A stretch of DNA of 64,000 bases from Cyanomargarita calcarea GSE-NOS-MK-12-04C (GTDB taxonomy: Bacteria; Cyanobacteriota; Cyanobacteriia; Cyanobacteriales; Nostocaceae). The position numbers and the translations under genes were made by a program. Under the pieces are notes generated by a model. That model made no database searches. It saw only the letters and a program-made list of their open reading frames with translations, and was not told the origin of the DNA. How positions within the stretch are numbered: the stretch's first letter is position 1; every line of letters begins with the position of its first letter. The stretch lies in contig JAHHGZ010000005.1 of NCBI GenBank assembly GCA_019359595.1, positions 124,001-188,000 on the forward strand, given 5' to 3'. Of the stretch, positions 36,359 through 47,710 are shown piece by piece.

Positions 36359-37390
36359 ATGTCCCGAAAAGCATCAACACCCAAACGCAGTTCCACTGCA
36401 ACCCTAGCACCTTCTACTCTTCACATCCGCATTGGAGGACTAGAAACAGAACATCAACGTTTGCTCAAACAAATTCAGAAAAAACGTACCGAACTGGATA
36501 ATTTTGTTGAGCAGATGCGTTCGATTGCCAGAGAAATTTATCAACGCACTACCCCCTGTTTTCAAAAAATACAAGTTCTTGACGAGGAAATTCATACCCT
36601 CTTTAAGGAAATCCTCAGTCGGAAAAAAGTTGGCAAACAAAGCAAGCGCAAAATTGAGCGAATTTACTCCAATCTTCAAGCTGCGGGAATCATCAGTCCC
36701 AACGAAGATGACGAAGAGGAAAATACGGAATTTGATGAAGAATTTGAACCCAACGAAGGAGGAGAGGAATACGGATACTCAGCTCATGAGTCCAGTCAAT
36801 ATCAAACACCAGAATTAGAATCTCCTTCTGCTAGTAGAAGTGACGAATCAAAAAAAATTCGCTCTTACTTTTTGCGTTTAGCCGAAATCTTTCACCCGGA
36901 TAAAGCAAATGATAGCGAAACTGAGATGCGCCATACCGAGATAATGAAAGAAATTAATAAAGCCTACCAAGAAGGAGATTTAGCACGACTGCTGGAAATT
37001 GAGCAACAGCATGAGGTAGGGGAAATAATTGACACCAATAGTGAAGATGATTTAAGTAGAAAATGCACTCGTTTAGAGCAGCAAAATCAATTTTTGAAAA
37101 AACAACATGAAAATTTAAAACGAGAACTTCGCAGTTTTAAAAATACCCCAGAAGGGTCAATGGTTTCTGAATGCAAAAGAGTCAAGAAAAACGGATTTGA
37201 CCCCTTTGACCAAATATCAGAACAAATGGATTCTCAAATTAAAATAATTTCTGGAATCCGCGATTATGTCAAAGAGTTTCATTCTTCAAACATGACTATC
37301 AAAGAATTTCTCGATGGTCCTCCAGTTCTACACACCTTACATCAAAACATGGTGGAAGATTTTCTAGACCAAATGTTTGAAGACTATTAA
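36359..37390 (+). CDS. J-domain-like coiled-coil protein
   Basis: 343 residues. A coiled-coil N-terminal half (residues 20-115) and an acidic linker EDDEEENTEFDEEFEPNEGG precede a J-like segment, YFLRLAEIFHPDKANDSETE with the HPD motif near residue 178. The segment then continues KEINKAYQEGDLARLLEIEQ. A second coiled coil follows. HPD is the Hsp70-activating motif, so an Hsp70 co-chaperone role is likely, although the Gly/Phe and zinc regions of DnaJ are absent. Confidence 0.75.
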   Translation: MSRKASTPKRSSTATLAPSTLHIRIGGLETEHQRLLKQIQKKRTELDNFVEQMRSIAREIYQRTTPCFQKIQVLDEEIHTLFKEILSRKKVGKQSKRKIERIYSNLQAAGIISPNEDDEEENTEFDEEFEPNEGGEEYGYSAHESSQYQTPELESPSASRSDESKKIRSYFLRLAEIFHPDKANDSETEMRHTEIMKEINKAYQEGDLARLLEIEQQHEVGEIIDTNSEDDLSRKCTRLEQQNQFLKKQHENLKRELRSFKNTPEGSMVSECKRVKKNGFDPFDQISEQMDSQIKIISGIRDYVKEFHSSNMTIKEFLDGPPVLHTLHQNMVEDFLDQMFEDY

Positions 37391-37597
37391 TAAAATTTTG
37401 AAAATTATCCACCAATAAATAAGTAGGTTGGCATGAATGAACACAACTATCTGTGAAAGCTCTTAATTGTTAGTTGTTAGTAGGCTTGAAGCAACTTAAT
37501 AAAAGTTAACATAGTTGTGTTTATTTGCGCCTAGATATAGCAATCTTATCTGAGTTGTGTTGGCGTAGCCTACTGAAGGCATAAATGGTGAATATCT

Positions 37598-37630
37598 AGA
37601 TTCCTGACTTCTTTTAAAAGTCAGGAATCT
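37598..37630 (-). terminator. Hairpin overlapping the prmA stop codon
   Basis: AGATTCCTGACTT pairs with AAGTCAGGAATCT around TTTTAAA, a 13-bp stem that includes the prmA stop codon. No U-run follows on the minus strand, so it may protect the mRNA end rather than end transcription by itself. Confidence 0.5.
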
Positions 37631-38564
37631 TATTTTGAAAGACGATCGCTACCCATTCGTTTAATCGTTCGCAATCGACAACCTCGAATCTTTCATCAAG
37701 AAAGGACGCTGTAACTGCTTCTTCATAATCGTTGGTAAAACCGGCTGCAATCAACAATCCTCCTTGACGGAGCGATCGCCGAAAATCTGGAACTAGGGCA
37801 ATATGCACCCGTGTTAAAATATTTGCAACGATGAGGTCAAAACTTGCAGTTGGCTCAATAGTTGGCACGTTGTTGAGGCTGTCTCCACCCATCCAATGAC
37901 CCAAGTCGCTACCACGTCCCAGACTTCCTTCCATAATTGTTACTTGCTGCTCGACCCCGTTTCGCTCTACGGCATCAGTCGTTGATTCTATAGCAATAGG
38001 GTCGTTATCTAGAGCTAAAACTTGCGCTCCTAATTTAGCGATCGCCACACTCAAAATCCCCGAACCACAACCAAGGTCGAGAACATTCATTGCAGGTATA
38101 ATATGCCTCTCTATGAGTTGCATACTGAGTAAGGTTGCTGGATGCAGACCGCTACCAAAGGCAAGGCTAGTCTTAAGTCTCAAAGTTATTTCGTCAGCGG
38201 CTTCATGATAGTGTGCGTCGGGAGAAAGCACAACGAAACGCTGTCCAATGCGTACCTCTGGGCTGTGTATATCTGCACGGGCTAATTTTTCCTTAACTAC
38301 AGCTGTTTGAAGCGCAGTGGCAAGTCCGGTTCTTTCTAGAGGTGAGAGTAAATTAACGATTTCTGACCTCCGTATACTTGCATAGGCATCGTTGGGTAGA
38401 TAGAAGCAGATAGTAAAAGCCCAGGAGGATTCTACAACATCCTGTGTTAGTTCGGTGTATTTCGCAACCCGAATGTCAGTGGTATAATTGGTCGTGGCTA
38501 GTAGCGTACAGACCCAATCAACTGCCTCATTGGTTGTGTCGAGGCTCAATTCCATCCATGACAT
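37614..38564 (-). CDS. prmA: Ribosomal protein L11 methyltransferase
   Basis: About 316 residues. The class I methyltransferase core has motif I MNVLDLGCGSGILSVAIAKL, then VLALDNDPIAIESTTDAV. FDLIVANILTRVHIALVPDF matches the NPPF-like PrmA motif region. The substrate-binding N-terminal domain begins MSWMELSLDTTNEAVDWVCT. The ATG at 38564 is preferred because the 17 extra residues from 38615 do not fit the family. It methylates ribosomal protein uL11. Confidence 0.88.
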   Translation of the reverse strand: MSWMELSLDTTNEAVDWVCTLLATTNYTTDIRVAKYTELTQDVVESSWAFTICFYLPNDAYASIRRSEIVNLLSPLERTGLATALQTAVVKEKLARADIHSPEVRIGQRFVVLSPDAHYHEAADEITLRLKTSLAFGSGLHPATLLSMQLIERHIIPAMNVLDLGCGSGILSVAIAKLGAQVLALDNDPIAIESTTDAVERNGVEQQVTIMEGSLGRGSDLGHWMGGDSLNNVPTIEPTASFDLIVANILTRVHIALVPDFRRSLRQGGLLIAAGFTNDYEEAVTASFLDERFEVVDCERLNEWVAIVFQNKIPDF

Positions 38565-39072
38565 ATTTTCTTTCTTCGGGTGCAACTGCGTAGATGTAGG
38601 ATAAATATAACCCAACAGGGTAACTTATCGATGGAAGATTAGATTTAGATATATTAAACGAAGCGCCTATGGCGGTTAATTAAATAGATATTCTTTGGAT
38701 TGTTAGAAGTAGGTTACATATAACGTCACAAAAGTGGTTTACAAGATATCAAATAGAATTGAAAAATGCAAAATCCTTAATTATACGATAAAGATGAAAA
38801 ATAGGGGACAAGGGAATAATCTTCATACATCCCCAATCCCCAATAACCAAACCAACCATTCACAGGTATCAGCTATAAGTTGTTAGTTCCATGCGCTATG
38901 TAAAGTGTTTAAGCGCTTGGTAACTGTCCGCTGATTCAACCACTAACCACCAATCCCTATTCTTGGCCATGAATCATCAGTAATGACCGAATTACCCACT
39001 CGTCCAACACAAATTTATCAATTTTCAAGGTTTTGAAGCTTTTAAGAAGTTTGTTGCCCGGATCGTCCGTTT
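38565..39072. other. Gene-free region between nifH and prmA
   Basis: No gene recognised. Near 38659 CGCCTATGGCGGTTAATTA belongs to a repeat phrase also seen at 15930 and 48615. The rest is AT-rich without clear structure. Confidence 0.4.
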
Positions 39073-39139
39073 ACCTTGCACAGAAAGTTTCACAGAGGGC
39101 TGACTTATAAGTGTAAGCGAAATGCTTTCTGTGTAAGGT
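39073..39139. repeat. 15-bp inverted repeat downstream of nifH
   Basis: ACCTTGCACAGAAAG and CTTTCTGTGTAAGGT are inverted with one mismatch around a 37-base spacer. It lies 150 bases past the nifH terminator. Function unknown; a decayed element is possible. Confidence 0.55.
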
Positions 39140-39250
39140 CGCAGGCATCTTTAACTTCTAAGTTCCTTCAAGGATTGGGGGAAAGTGGGCATTCATCACA
39201 GCCCACCACTTGATTGCTTCGCTTAAACATACTACTTAGTTAAGCGAGAG

Positions 39251-39288
39251 CAAAAACCTTACTTTTTCTTGCGACAAGAAAGTATTTT
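39251..39288 (-). terminator. Intrinsic terminator of nifH
   Basis: On the minus strand ATACTTTCTTG, loop TCG, then CAAGAAAAAGTA and a following TTTTTG. It begins right after the nifH stop codon and implies that nifH is transcribed alone, not with nifDK. Confidence 0.75.
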
Positions 39289-39290
39289 TG

Positions 39291-41186
<1,896 letters not shown>

Positions 41187-41240
41187 CCCACGCAGGTGGG
41201 CTTCGTATCAATAGCCCCAGGCTTCTAGCCTGGGGCGATT
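41187..41240. repeat. Tandem hairpin repeat, copy 1
   Basis: AAAGCCCACGCAGGTGGGCT forms one hairpin, and GCCCCAGGCTTCTAGCCTGG plus GGC forms a second, longer one. The same two-hairpin layout recurs at 50099-50150, so this is a small repeated unit (REP-like) rather than a gene-specific terminator. Confidence 0.6.
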
Positions 41241-41310
41241 GTTGGGTATACGAGAGAACTGCTTGAATCAATATTGAGGGGTTAGACCTACCATTCGCTC
41301 TTCTGTATCC

Positions 41311-41352
41311 GTAAAAGTTGACATTACTTTTTAGAGGTGCAAGATATCAGTA
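41311..41352. repeat. Solo end of the family 1 MITE
   Basis: TTGACATTACTTTTTAGAGG followed by TGCAAGATATCAG is the inverted left end of the family 1 element. The rest of the element is absent. This solo end preserves the best terminal repeat seen in the window. Confidence 0.6.
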
Positions 41353-41416
41353 GAGATTACATAGCAGGATTAGAACGACAATAGTGAAGGAAGTCTCATC
41401 TAGGCAGGCAGGGGAA

Positions 41417-43276
41417 ATGATTCGCTTAAAACCTTGGCAATGGGCTATTTTAGCAACACCAATCGCTTTGATCGTCGCTTTCTTACTAATATCCGCAGGT
41501 TCGCAAATCCACGCTTGGGGCATTAGTTGGATATGGGCTGTGTTCACCCTCGTATTAGTGGGTTGGCGTTACCTGCTTGTCAAATGGACTCGACCTGGGG
41601 TAAACCAAATAGAATCCGCGATCGCTGAGGTAAACAAGGAATTGACGGAGAATACAATTACCTCAGGAGCCGAAACCTCACTCCAAGAAATCCTGAACAC
41701 TGCACAGAATGACGCACCAGTTTGGCAAGACTGGCAAACTTTTTGGATGCGATGTCAAGATTTGGTCGTGGCTGTTGCCCATATCTACCATCCGGAAGTA
41801 AAATATCCCCTGCTAAATATCCGTGTTCCGCAAGCTTATGGGTTGATTCGGGGTACTGTAAATGATTTGGATGTGTGGATGCAGAAATTATCCCCAGTCC
41901 TCAATCAAGCTACAGTTGGGCAGGCATATCAAGCATACGAAGTCTATCAAAAGTTGGAGCCATCTGCTCAGAAATTTATGCGAGCCTGGAATTTGGCGCA
42001 GTGGGTTCTAAATCCTTATGCGGCGATCGCCAAACAAGCAAGTAAGGGTTACACTAACGAAGCGAATCAACAATTGCTGGGAAATTTAAGCCAATTGTTG
42101 CGAGAAGCGGCTTTGAGAAATTTATGCCGGCAGGCTGTGACTTTATACAGTGGCAGCATCCCAGCATCGGTTTCTGTTTCTACCCCCCAGCCAAAAACCC
42201 AAACCCTGCGAGACATCCTGACTCAAGCTTCACCCGTCGGGGTGGTTGAGCAAAAACCTGTGAATATCTTACTTGTGGGACGAACCGGAGCGGGAAAAAG
42301 CAGCTTGATTAATACGTTGTTTCAATCAGAGTTAGCTGAAGTTGATGTACTACCAAGCACAGACGAGATTCAGAGTTATCACTGGCAAACCCCAACAGGA
42401 GAAAAGCTAACACTTTGGGATACCCCAGGATACGAGCAAGTTAACCGCGCAGATTTACGCGAAGAAGTGCTAGATTATGCGAGCAATGCAGATTTGCTGT
42501 TGTTAGTTACACCAGCCCTAGACCCAGCCTTGCAAATGGATGTAGACTTTCTCCAAGCTGTGAAAGCGGAAGTTGCAGATTTACCTGCGATCGCAATTGT
42601 TACGGCTGTAGACAAATTACGTCCCATCCGCGAGTGGCAACCTGACTACGATTGGGAAGCGGGAACCCGACCAAAGGAAATTGCAATTCGAGAAGCTACT
42701 CAGTATCGAAGGCAATTGTTAGGTAATATGTGCAATCTAGTTTTGCCTGTGGTTACGGGTGATATTAAAACAGGTCGAGTGGGTTGGGGAGTAGAGATGC
42801 TATCGATGGGATTGGTGGAAGCGATCGCTCCTGCCAAGCAACTGCGTCTAGCACGATTTTTGCGTGACTTGGATACTAGGACTCTAGCTGCTGCCAAAAT
42901 TATCGACCACTACAGTTTCCAAATGGCGACTACTCAGGGATTGACTGCTTTGCTGAAAAGTCCTGTTCTCCAGTTTATCTCCACCCTGTCCACAGGTTCG
43001 CCCAACTTAGCGTATCTTTTGGCCGAGAAAATTCCAGTGGAACAGTTACCTGTGGTGATTGGTAAACTCCAGATGGCATACGATTTGTTTTCACTTTTGA
43101 ATGTAAATGGCTCGCTCAACTTTGACCTCATGTCTCTGTGGTCGCTGTTGATTGAATCGGCTTTACCTGAGCGTAATGCTTGGGCTTTTGGTCATGCTTT
43201 GGTAGAGTATTGGACGACTAATCTGACAACGGAACAATTACGAGAGAGGTTTGAGTTTTATTTGAAACAGGGTTGA
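41417..43276 (+). CDS. Membrane-anchored Era/YeeP-like GTPase
   Basis: 619 residues. Two N-terminal membrane helices (WAILATPIALIVAFLLIS and ISWIWAVFTLVLVGW) are followed by a helical region. The GTPase domain has G1 LLVGRTGAGKSSLINTLF near residue 287, G3 LWDTPGYEQV near 334 and G4 VTAVDKLRP near 395. The C-terminal helical region has no recognised domain. Such cyanobacterial GTPases resemble the DUF697/YcjF-linked group, as does the smaller one at 12146. An upstream GTG at 41384 is an alternative start. Function unknown; membrane remodelling or stress are only guesses. Confidence 0.8.
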   Translation: MIRLKPWQWAILATPIALIVAFLLISAGSQIHAWGISWIWAVFTLVLVGWRYLLVKWTRPGVNQIESAIAEVNKELTENTITSGAETSLQEILNTAQNDAPVWQDWQTFWMRCQDLVVAVAHIYHPEVKYPLLNIRVPQAYGLIRGTVNDLDVWMQKLSPVLNQATVGQAYQAYEVYQKLEPSAQKFMRAWNLAQWVLNPYAAIAKQASKGYTNEANQQLLGNLSQLLREAALRNLCRQAVTLYSGSIPASVSVSTPQPKTQTLRDILTQASPVGVVEQKPVNILLVGRTGAGKSSLINTLFQSELAEVDVLPSTDEIQSYHWQTPTGEKLTLWDTPGYEQVNRADLREEVLDYASNADLLLLVTPALDPALQMDVDFLQAVKAEVADLPAIAIVTAVDKLRPIREWQPDYDWEAGTRPKEIAIREATQYRRQLLGNMCNLVLPVVTGDIKTGRVGWGVEMLSMGLVEAIAPAKQLRLARFLRDLDTRTLAAAKIIDHYSFQMATTQGLTALLKSPVLQFISTLSTGSPNLAYLLAEKIPVEQLPVVIGKLQMAYDLFSLLNVNGSLNFDLMSLWSLLIESALPERNAWAFGHALVEYWTTNLTTEQLRERFEFYLKQG

Positions 43277-43313
43277 TGAAGTTTAGTCTAGATAAGTTAT
43301 TACCTTCTACAAT

Positions 43314-43814
43314 CTATACATCATTATCGAACGGTGAAAGCTGAGGACTAGGTTTGAAGAATCCCGGTAATCCCAGAAATTTTAGCGTTTGTAAAACACC
43401 ACCTAGAAACCCTTTTGCTAATGGAGGCATATTTCTTACAATTTCTACAACAAACTTATTAAGTTCAGATTTAAATTCTTCCCACCAAGTAGGCTCTCGG
43501 CTTTCTATAAGGGAATTAAGCCGCTCTAGCTCATATTTTACTTCATCATCTTTAATTTCGTAAACAGCCCTTGCTTGTTGCGTTAGCTGTCCGAACCTAT
43601 TCCAGCTAAGTGCATCGCTTCCGATTTTATTTGTGATAGAGTCAATTTTTACATGATGTTCGGAATTCTTCAAAGCTTCTTTAGAATAAACGTGTGTTTT
43701 AAATATCCAAAAACCCCCTTTTTTGTATATTTTTGACTCTAGTTCACGAATTTCACGAAATACTCTATTAAATTTCTTTTCAAATGCTAGTGTTTGCTCA
43801 AACGCAATATCCAT
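43314..43814 (-). CDS. Hypothetical protein
   Basis: About 166 residues from ATG 43814: MDIAFEQTLAFEKKFNRVFR, charged helices and a hydrophobic C-terminal stretch AKGFLGGVLQTLKFLGLPGF. No family recognised. It is convergent with the membrane GTPase gene, with only about 37 bases between stops. Confidence 0.5.
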   Translation of the reverse strand: MDIAFEQTLAFEKKFNRVFREIRELESKIYKKGGFWIFKTHVYSKEALKNSEHHVKIDSITNKIGSDALSWNRFGQLTQQARAVYEIKDDEVKYELERLNSLIESREPTWWEEFKSELNKFVVEIVRNMPPLAKGFLGGVLQTLKFLGLPGFFKPSPQLSPFDNDV

Positions 43815-44098
43815 AATAAAGCACCTATAAAAATCCACGTTAACTTGTTAGATAAATTACACCCACAGTAATAATAATGAGTAGGAATTCATAATTTTAT
43901 ACAGTATTTTTAGGGTGCGTTAACGCACCATTATTAAGGATTTGGTGCGTTACGAGAGCGCTAACACAACGGCAATATTGGGGGAGGAAAATCCACACCC
44001 CAATTTGCCTTCCCTACGTATCTTTAAGCGCAAGCGCAGGCTACACCAAGAAAAATCAAGTAGTAGTCCTATATATAAATTACTCTTACTAAAACTTT

Positions 44099-44507
44099 TT
44101 ACCAAATTATCTGAATTGTGGTTAATGTCTGAATTTTATGGTCACGAGTAACCAAGGGAAGACCCAATGAAAAAGCAGTAGCAGCAATAATCCTATCAGG
44201 CATATCAGGAACTTTTGCCCGGTCAATTTGTCGAATCGCTTCCGAAATATTACGGTCTAGAGGTGCTAGCGCGATACCAGTATTGGGGTCATCTAAAGCA
44301 TTTAATATTCTCGTTAGCACCTCTTCAACAAACCGTCTTCTCTCAACTAAGTAAGCAATCTCCACAATTGAAATAGCTGGCACATAGATAGGATTACCAG
44401 TATTAACCAACCGCTTGTTCAAAAGCTGATAACGCAGTCTCCGATAGTCTATTTAAGTCAAAAATGTACCAAATCAAAGCGTGTGTATCTGTGACTATCG
44501 ATGACAT
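44099..44507 (-). pseudogene. Frameshifted VapC-type PIN toxin
   Basis: From ATG 44507 the frame reads MSSIVTDTHALIWYIFDLNR and then LSETALSAFEQAVG before a stop near 44403. The rest of the PIN domain continues in another frame as NTGNPIYVPAISIVEIAYLV, DMPDRIIAATAFSLGLPLVT and RDHKI. A single-base change near 44405 explains the split. All catalytic acidic residues are otherwise present. Its start overlaps the antitoxin stop by one base. Confidence 0.82.
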
Positions 44508-44731
44508 CAAACAATTTCCCTCGGAAAATTCCCCCACATCTCTTGTCTCGCTTCAGTTATATCTTCCTCAGTAATATCTACTTTTAAATCTGCACATAAT
44601 CCTCTGACACTCCGCAAAGGAGGCTTAGTAGGATTTTTTTGGTATAAAAAATCAGCAAAGTCTAATAATTCTTGCTGTTTATCCACAGATAGTTGGCGTA
44701 ATCTTTCTAACACAGCCTGTTCGATGTTCAT
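44507..44731 (-). CDS. DUF2281 antitoxin
   Basis: About 74 residues: MNIEQAVLERLRQLSVDKQQ and ELLDFADFLYQKN are the DUF2281 signature. The C-terminal half has an acidic toxin-binding region. The ATG at 44731 is preceded by AGAAG; the longer start at 44755 is less likely. Its toxin gene is frameshifted. Confidence 0.8.
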   Translation of the reverse strand: MNIEQAVLERLRQLSVDKQQELLDFADFLYQKNPTKPPLRSVRGLCADLKVDITEEDITEARQEMWGNFPREIV

Positions 44732-44949
44732 ACACTTTTCTTCTAATTTACTCACCTAAAATAGTTTTAACTAGAAACATTCTTTTTTTTAATTCTTTCA
44801 ACTGGATCTTAATTGCGACCTATCTATTTTTGGTAAATTAATTTCTGAGTTCTCGCAGTAATTGTAAATTTGCCTCTCGACATCTACTGCGATAAGCATC
44901 ATGGTAAACTTCAAACTTCTCACAAATAGCTAGTCAATCTATAATATAA

Positions 44950-45022
44950 CGAGCGCGGAGGGATTTGAACCCCCGACCCACAGAACCGGAATCTGTTGCT
45001 CTATCCACTGAGCTACGCGCCC
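44950..45022 (-). tRNA. tRNA-Arg (anticodon CCG)
   Basis: A 73-base cloverleaf on the minus strand. The acceptor arms GGGCGCG and CGCGCTC pair with one G-U. The D arm includes AGCTCAGTGGATAGAGC, the anticodon stem-loop is ACAGA-TTCCGGT-TCTGT with anticodon CCG, and the T arm is GGGGGTTCAAATCCC-like. The discriminator base is G and CCA is not encoded. It reads CGG arginine codons. Confidence 0.95.
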
Positions 45023-45065
45023 TTACTCTGAGATATTATATCATATTCATCCAATATTTAAACTC

Positions 45066-45276
45066 CTATCTTGCAGCTTGCGTATAAACCACGAAATTAT
45101 AATTTTACAAGGTACTAAAAATACGATAATAGCGAAGTTCATTTTCAGTCCATTTCAATGGACTTATGCTATTAGATGGGGACTTATAGTCCCTGACGGG
45201 TAGGGACATGAATCGATTTACCTGGGTAATAGCAGTGATGATTTTAACATTTTATTTCAAAGGTACAATGTATCAG
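45066..45276. mobile_element. MITE-like element, family 1, copy C (inverted, ~210 bp)
   Basis: Read on the minus strand it has the same blocks as copies A and B: TGTTAAAATCATCACTGCTA, AAATCGATTCATGTCC, CTACCCGTCA, the palindrome CAGTCCATTTCAATGGACT and CGTGGTTTATACG, ending at GCAAGATAG. A second palindrome, GGGACTTATAGTCCC, is best preserved here. It lies about 45 bases downstream of the tRNA 5' side. Confidence 0.75.
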
Positions 45277-45316
45277 CAGAGAGATTTAGGCTGGCATTCT
45301 CTCAAAAACCCAAGTT

Positions 45317-46624
45317 TCATAAAAAACTTGCAGGGTCAATTGGTGTACCATCTCGACGAACTTCAAAGTGGAGGTGAGGCCCAGTAGATAAACCAGTGGA
45401 ACCAACTGCAGCTATGGGTTGTCCCCGTTGTACTGTTTGCCCTTCTTTGACATATAATTGGCTGCTATGACCGTAGAGGGTGGTAATATTTTTGCCGTGA
45501 TTGATAATTACAGCGTTGCCATAACCGCCATACCAGCCAGCCATAATAACTGTACCAGAATCGGCAGCGCGAATTGTACTACCATAACTAGCTGCAAAAT
45601 CTAAACCCGCATGAAAGCGTCGATAACCAAGTATTGGGTGGACTCTCCAACCAAAAGGGCTGCTGGTGGATGCATCGCTGGGGAATGTAAAAATACCAGT
45701 TCCACTAATTATCGCACCTTTACGGTTAGCTGTTTTTGCCGCTTCCGCTGCAGCAATTTTTTGTTGAATTAAGGTACTTAAGGCTTGAGAATCTTTCTCT
45801 AGTTGAGTTTGTGCCGCATCTAGTGCTAGGCGATCGCTATTCAACCGTTGGATTAATTGTTCCTGTAACTGTGCCTGAGATTGATAATCTGATTTTTGTA
45901 CCAGCAATTGTTGGCGAATCAAGTCAATTTCGTTTTTCTTGCCTTCGACTTCGGTTAGAAGCTGAATTATCTGGTTTGCTTGTTCGCTGAGTTTTGCTAA
46001 AATTTGCTGGTCGGCTTGATATACTAATTTCAATTGGCGACGGCGGCTGAGAAAATCGCTGAAATTTTGGCTCGAAAGTAAAACGGCCCATCCCTGTGTG
46101 TTTGGGGAACGCTGCAAAAACCGCAGTCTCGCAATTGTCGATGCTTGTCTATTTTGGTAAGAATCTTCCGCTACCCTTAAATCAGCTTCTAATTCTTGTA
46201 GGCGATCGCTTGCTAATTGCAGTCTTAACTCGCTATCTTGAATTTGACCGTCAGTAGTTTGGACATTTTTCTCTAAACCTGTGAGGTGTTTTTTTGCCTC
46301 AGCTTGCAAATTGTTTAGGCGATCGCGTTCCTTAATCGCACTCTGACGCTGTTGTTTAACTTGTTGCTGTTGTTGCTTCAATGTATCAATAGATGTTTTT
46401 GTCCCGGCATTAACTGGCAATGGCAAGAACATAAGACTAATGCACAAAACGCAGCAGAATACAAGACTTAACCAAGAGTAAAACTTTTTTCTCCCTCCAG
46501 ATCCAAAATTGAGTTTATGAAAGCGATATGCCTCCGGCACACTAGCGCGATCGCCCTTGGCGGCTCCCTTAGGAGCATCGCGCAAAATAGTATAAATATA
46601 ATTTCTGAGATTCGATTCACCCAC
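45317..46624 (-). CDS. M23 (LytM) peptidase with EnvC-like coiled coil
   Basis: 435 residues. A membrane or signal segment near residues 50-75 (WLSLVFCCVLCISLMFLPLP) is followed by a long coiled coil. The C-terminal LytM domain has zinc ligands in HAGLDFAA (about residue 333) and HLHFEVRR (about 417). It should cleave peptidoglycan cross-links or activate amidases at division. The first 40 residues overlap a repeat (46527-46590). A GTG at 46540, just before the signal segment, is a credible true start. Confidence 0.87.
   Translation of the reverse strand: MGESNLRNYIYTILRDAPKGAAKGDRASVPEAYRFHKLNFGSGGRKKFYSWLSLVFCCVLCISLMFLPLPVNAGTKTSIDTLKQQQQQVKQQRQSAIKERDRLNNLQAEAKKHLTGLEKNVQTTDGQIQDSELRLQLASDRLQELEADLRVAEDSYQNRQASTIARLRFLQRSPNTQGWAVLLSSQNFSDFLSRRRQLKLVYQADQQILAKLSEQANQIIQLLTEVEGKKNEIDLIRQQLLVQKSDYQSQAQLQEQLIQRLNSDRLALDAAQTQLEKDSQALSTLIQQKIAAAEAAKTANRKGAIISGTGIFTFPSDASTSSPFGWRVHPILGYRRFHAGLDFAASYGSTIRAADSGTVIMAGWYGGYGNAVIINHGKNITTLYGHSSQLYVKEGQTVQRGQPIAAVGSTGLSTGPHLHFEVRRDGTPIDPASFL
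46527..46590. repeat. Palindromic repeat translated in the M23 gene N-terminus
   Basis: GCGATCGCCCTTGGCGGCTC followed by CCTTAGGAGCATCGCGC forms an imperfect palindrome around a GGCGGCTCC core. In frame it encodes LRDAPKGAAKGDRAS. This peptide reads like a translated interspersed repeat, not part of an M23 peptidase. Confidence 0.5.
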
Positions 46625-47032
46625 ACTAAACTAAGCTCGTTAAATTTTGAACATCTGGCACTGACAGAATAACTCAGTAGAAGCTAGCAAAGTGCAGAGC
46701 CAAGAAATACACTAAAAACTAAGTTCCGACTTCTCCGTAAGAACGGCTTACCCCTATCCCAGCAAAGATAGCCGCAAAAAAGAGAATTGTCATCGGGTTG
46801 ATTGATAGTGTAAAGTTTTGTAGGAAAAAGGAAAGGGTTAAAGGTTCTTCCTTTCCTCCTTTCCCTTTAATCGAATTTATATAGTTCTGTTTATTTGATT
46901 TTGACCTAGTTAGGTTACAGGGAGAATTAGGGTGGGGTTCTACACAGAGGAAAGCTACTGGTCTGTCACACCAACTTTTAAGGTATTATTTTCTCAGGAC
47001 TCAAGACTCACCGACTGTTGCACGACAGACCA
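46625..47032. other. Intergenic region with inverted polypurine/polypyrimidine arms
   Basis: No gene. GGAAAGGGTTAAAGG (46836-46855) is followed at about 46855-46875 by CCTTTCC and CTTTCCCTTTAA, forming a weak fold-back. Nothing else stands out. Confidence 0.4.
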
Positions 47033-47710
47033 CTAGGCAACATCGAAATCTATAGGAACCAATGTTTCTGGTAAAACTTCATTGTTTCTCTCTTCTTGTT
47101 CTAACTCTAATTCTGCCTGTAATGCAGCTTCTTCAGGTGTTGGCACCCGAGAACCTTCTGCAGTAAAGTAGCGCAGTTTGCCTGAATCGATACCCAGATA
47201 CAAACCTAGCTCCTGACTCCACAGCCAGTCAACGGCATTGGGCTGTATCTGCTGATATTCACTACCTGATAGGCGAAAACCAGCAAATTCGAGTGTATCC
47301 GGCGAAAAATAGAAATATTCAGGTGTATGGAAATGGTCTTGGTAGAGAGTTTTTCTCAAAGTCCGGTCTGTATCGGCAGTATTATCGGATAGCAACTCAA
47401 TGATTACATTTGGATATTTGCCATCTTCTTCCCAGACAACCCAAGAATTACGTGAATGCTTTTGAGTTTGTTTGACTAGGAAAAAATCGGGACCGCGAAA
47501 GTCATGATTTCGCAGTTGTTGACGGCTAAAATAAATACTGAGGTTTGCCCCAATAAAGTAATCATCTTTGTCGTGCCACTGCCATTCTAAACAGGTAACG
47601 AGCATTGCTAACTGGTCAGAATGCTCAGAACTTTCGATTTCTGGCTCATTGCTCAATAACTGACTGGCATCAGGCATCATTGCTTCTAGTTGCTGGGGAC
47701 TTAAAACCAT
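47033..47710 (-). CDS. Uma2-family protein, longer form (DUF820)
   Basis: 225 residues. A Uma2 core (FRGPDFFLVKQTQKHSRNSW, KYPNVIIELLSDNTADTDRT, LYQDHFHTPEYFYFSPD) is followed by a glutamate-rich C-terminal coil (QAELELEQEERNNE). The variant loses some usual nuclease residues around the second motif (ELLSDNT in place of EVLSPST), so activity is uncertain. Confidence 0.83.
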   Translation of the reverse strand: MVLSPQQLEAMMPDASQLLSNEPEIESSEHSDQLAMLVTCLEWQWHDKDDYFIGANLSIYFSRQQLRNHDFRGPDFFLVKQTQKHSRNSWVVWEEDGKYPNVIIELLSDNTADTDRTLRKTLYQDHFHTPEYFYFSPDTLEFAGFRLSGSEYQQIQPNAVDWLWSQELGLYLGIDSGKLRYFTAEGSRVPTPEEAALQAELELEQEERNNEVLPETLVPIDFDVA

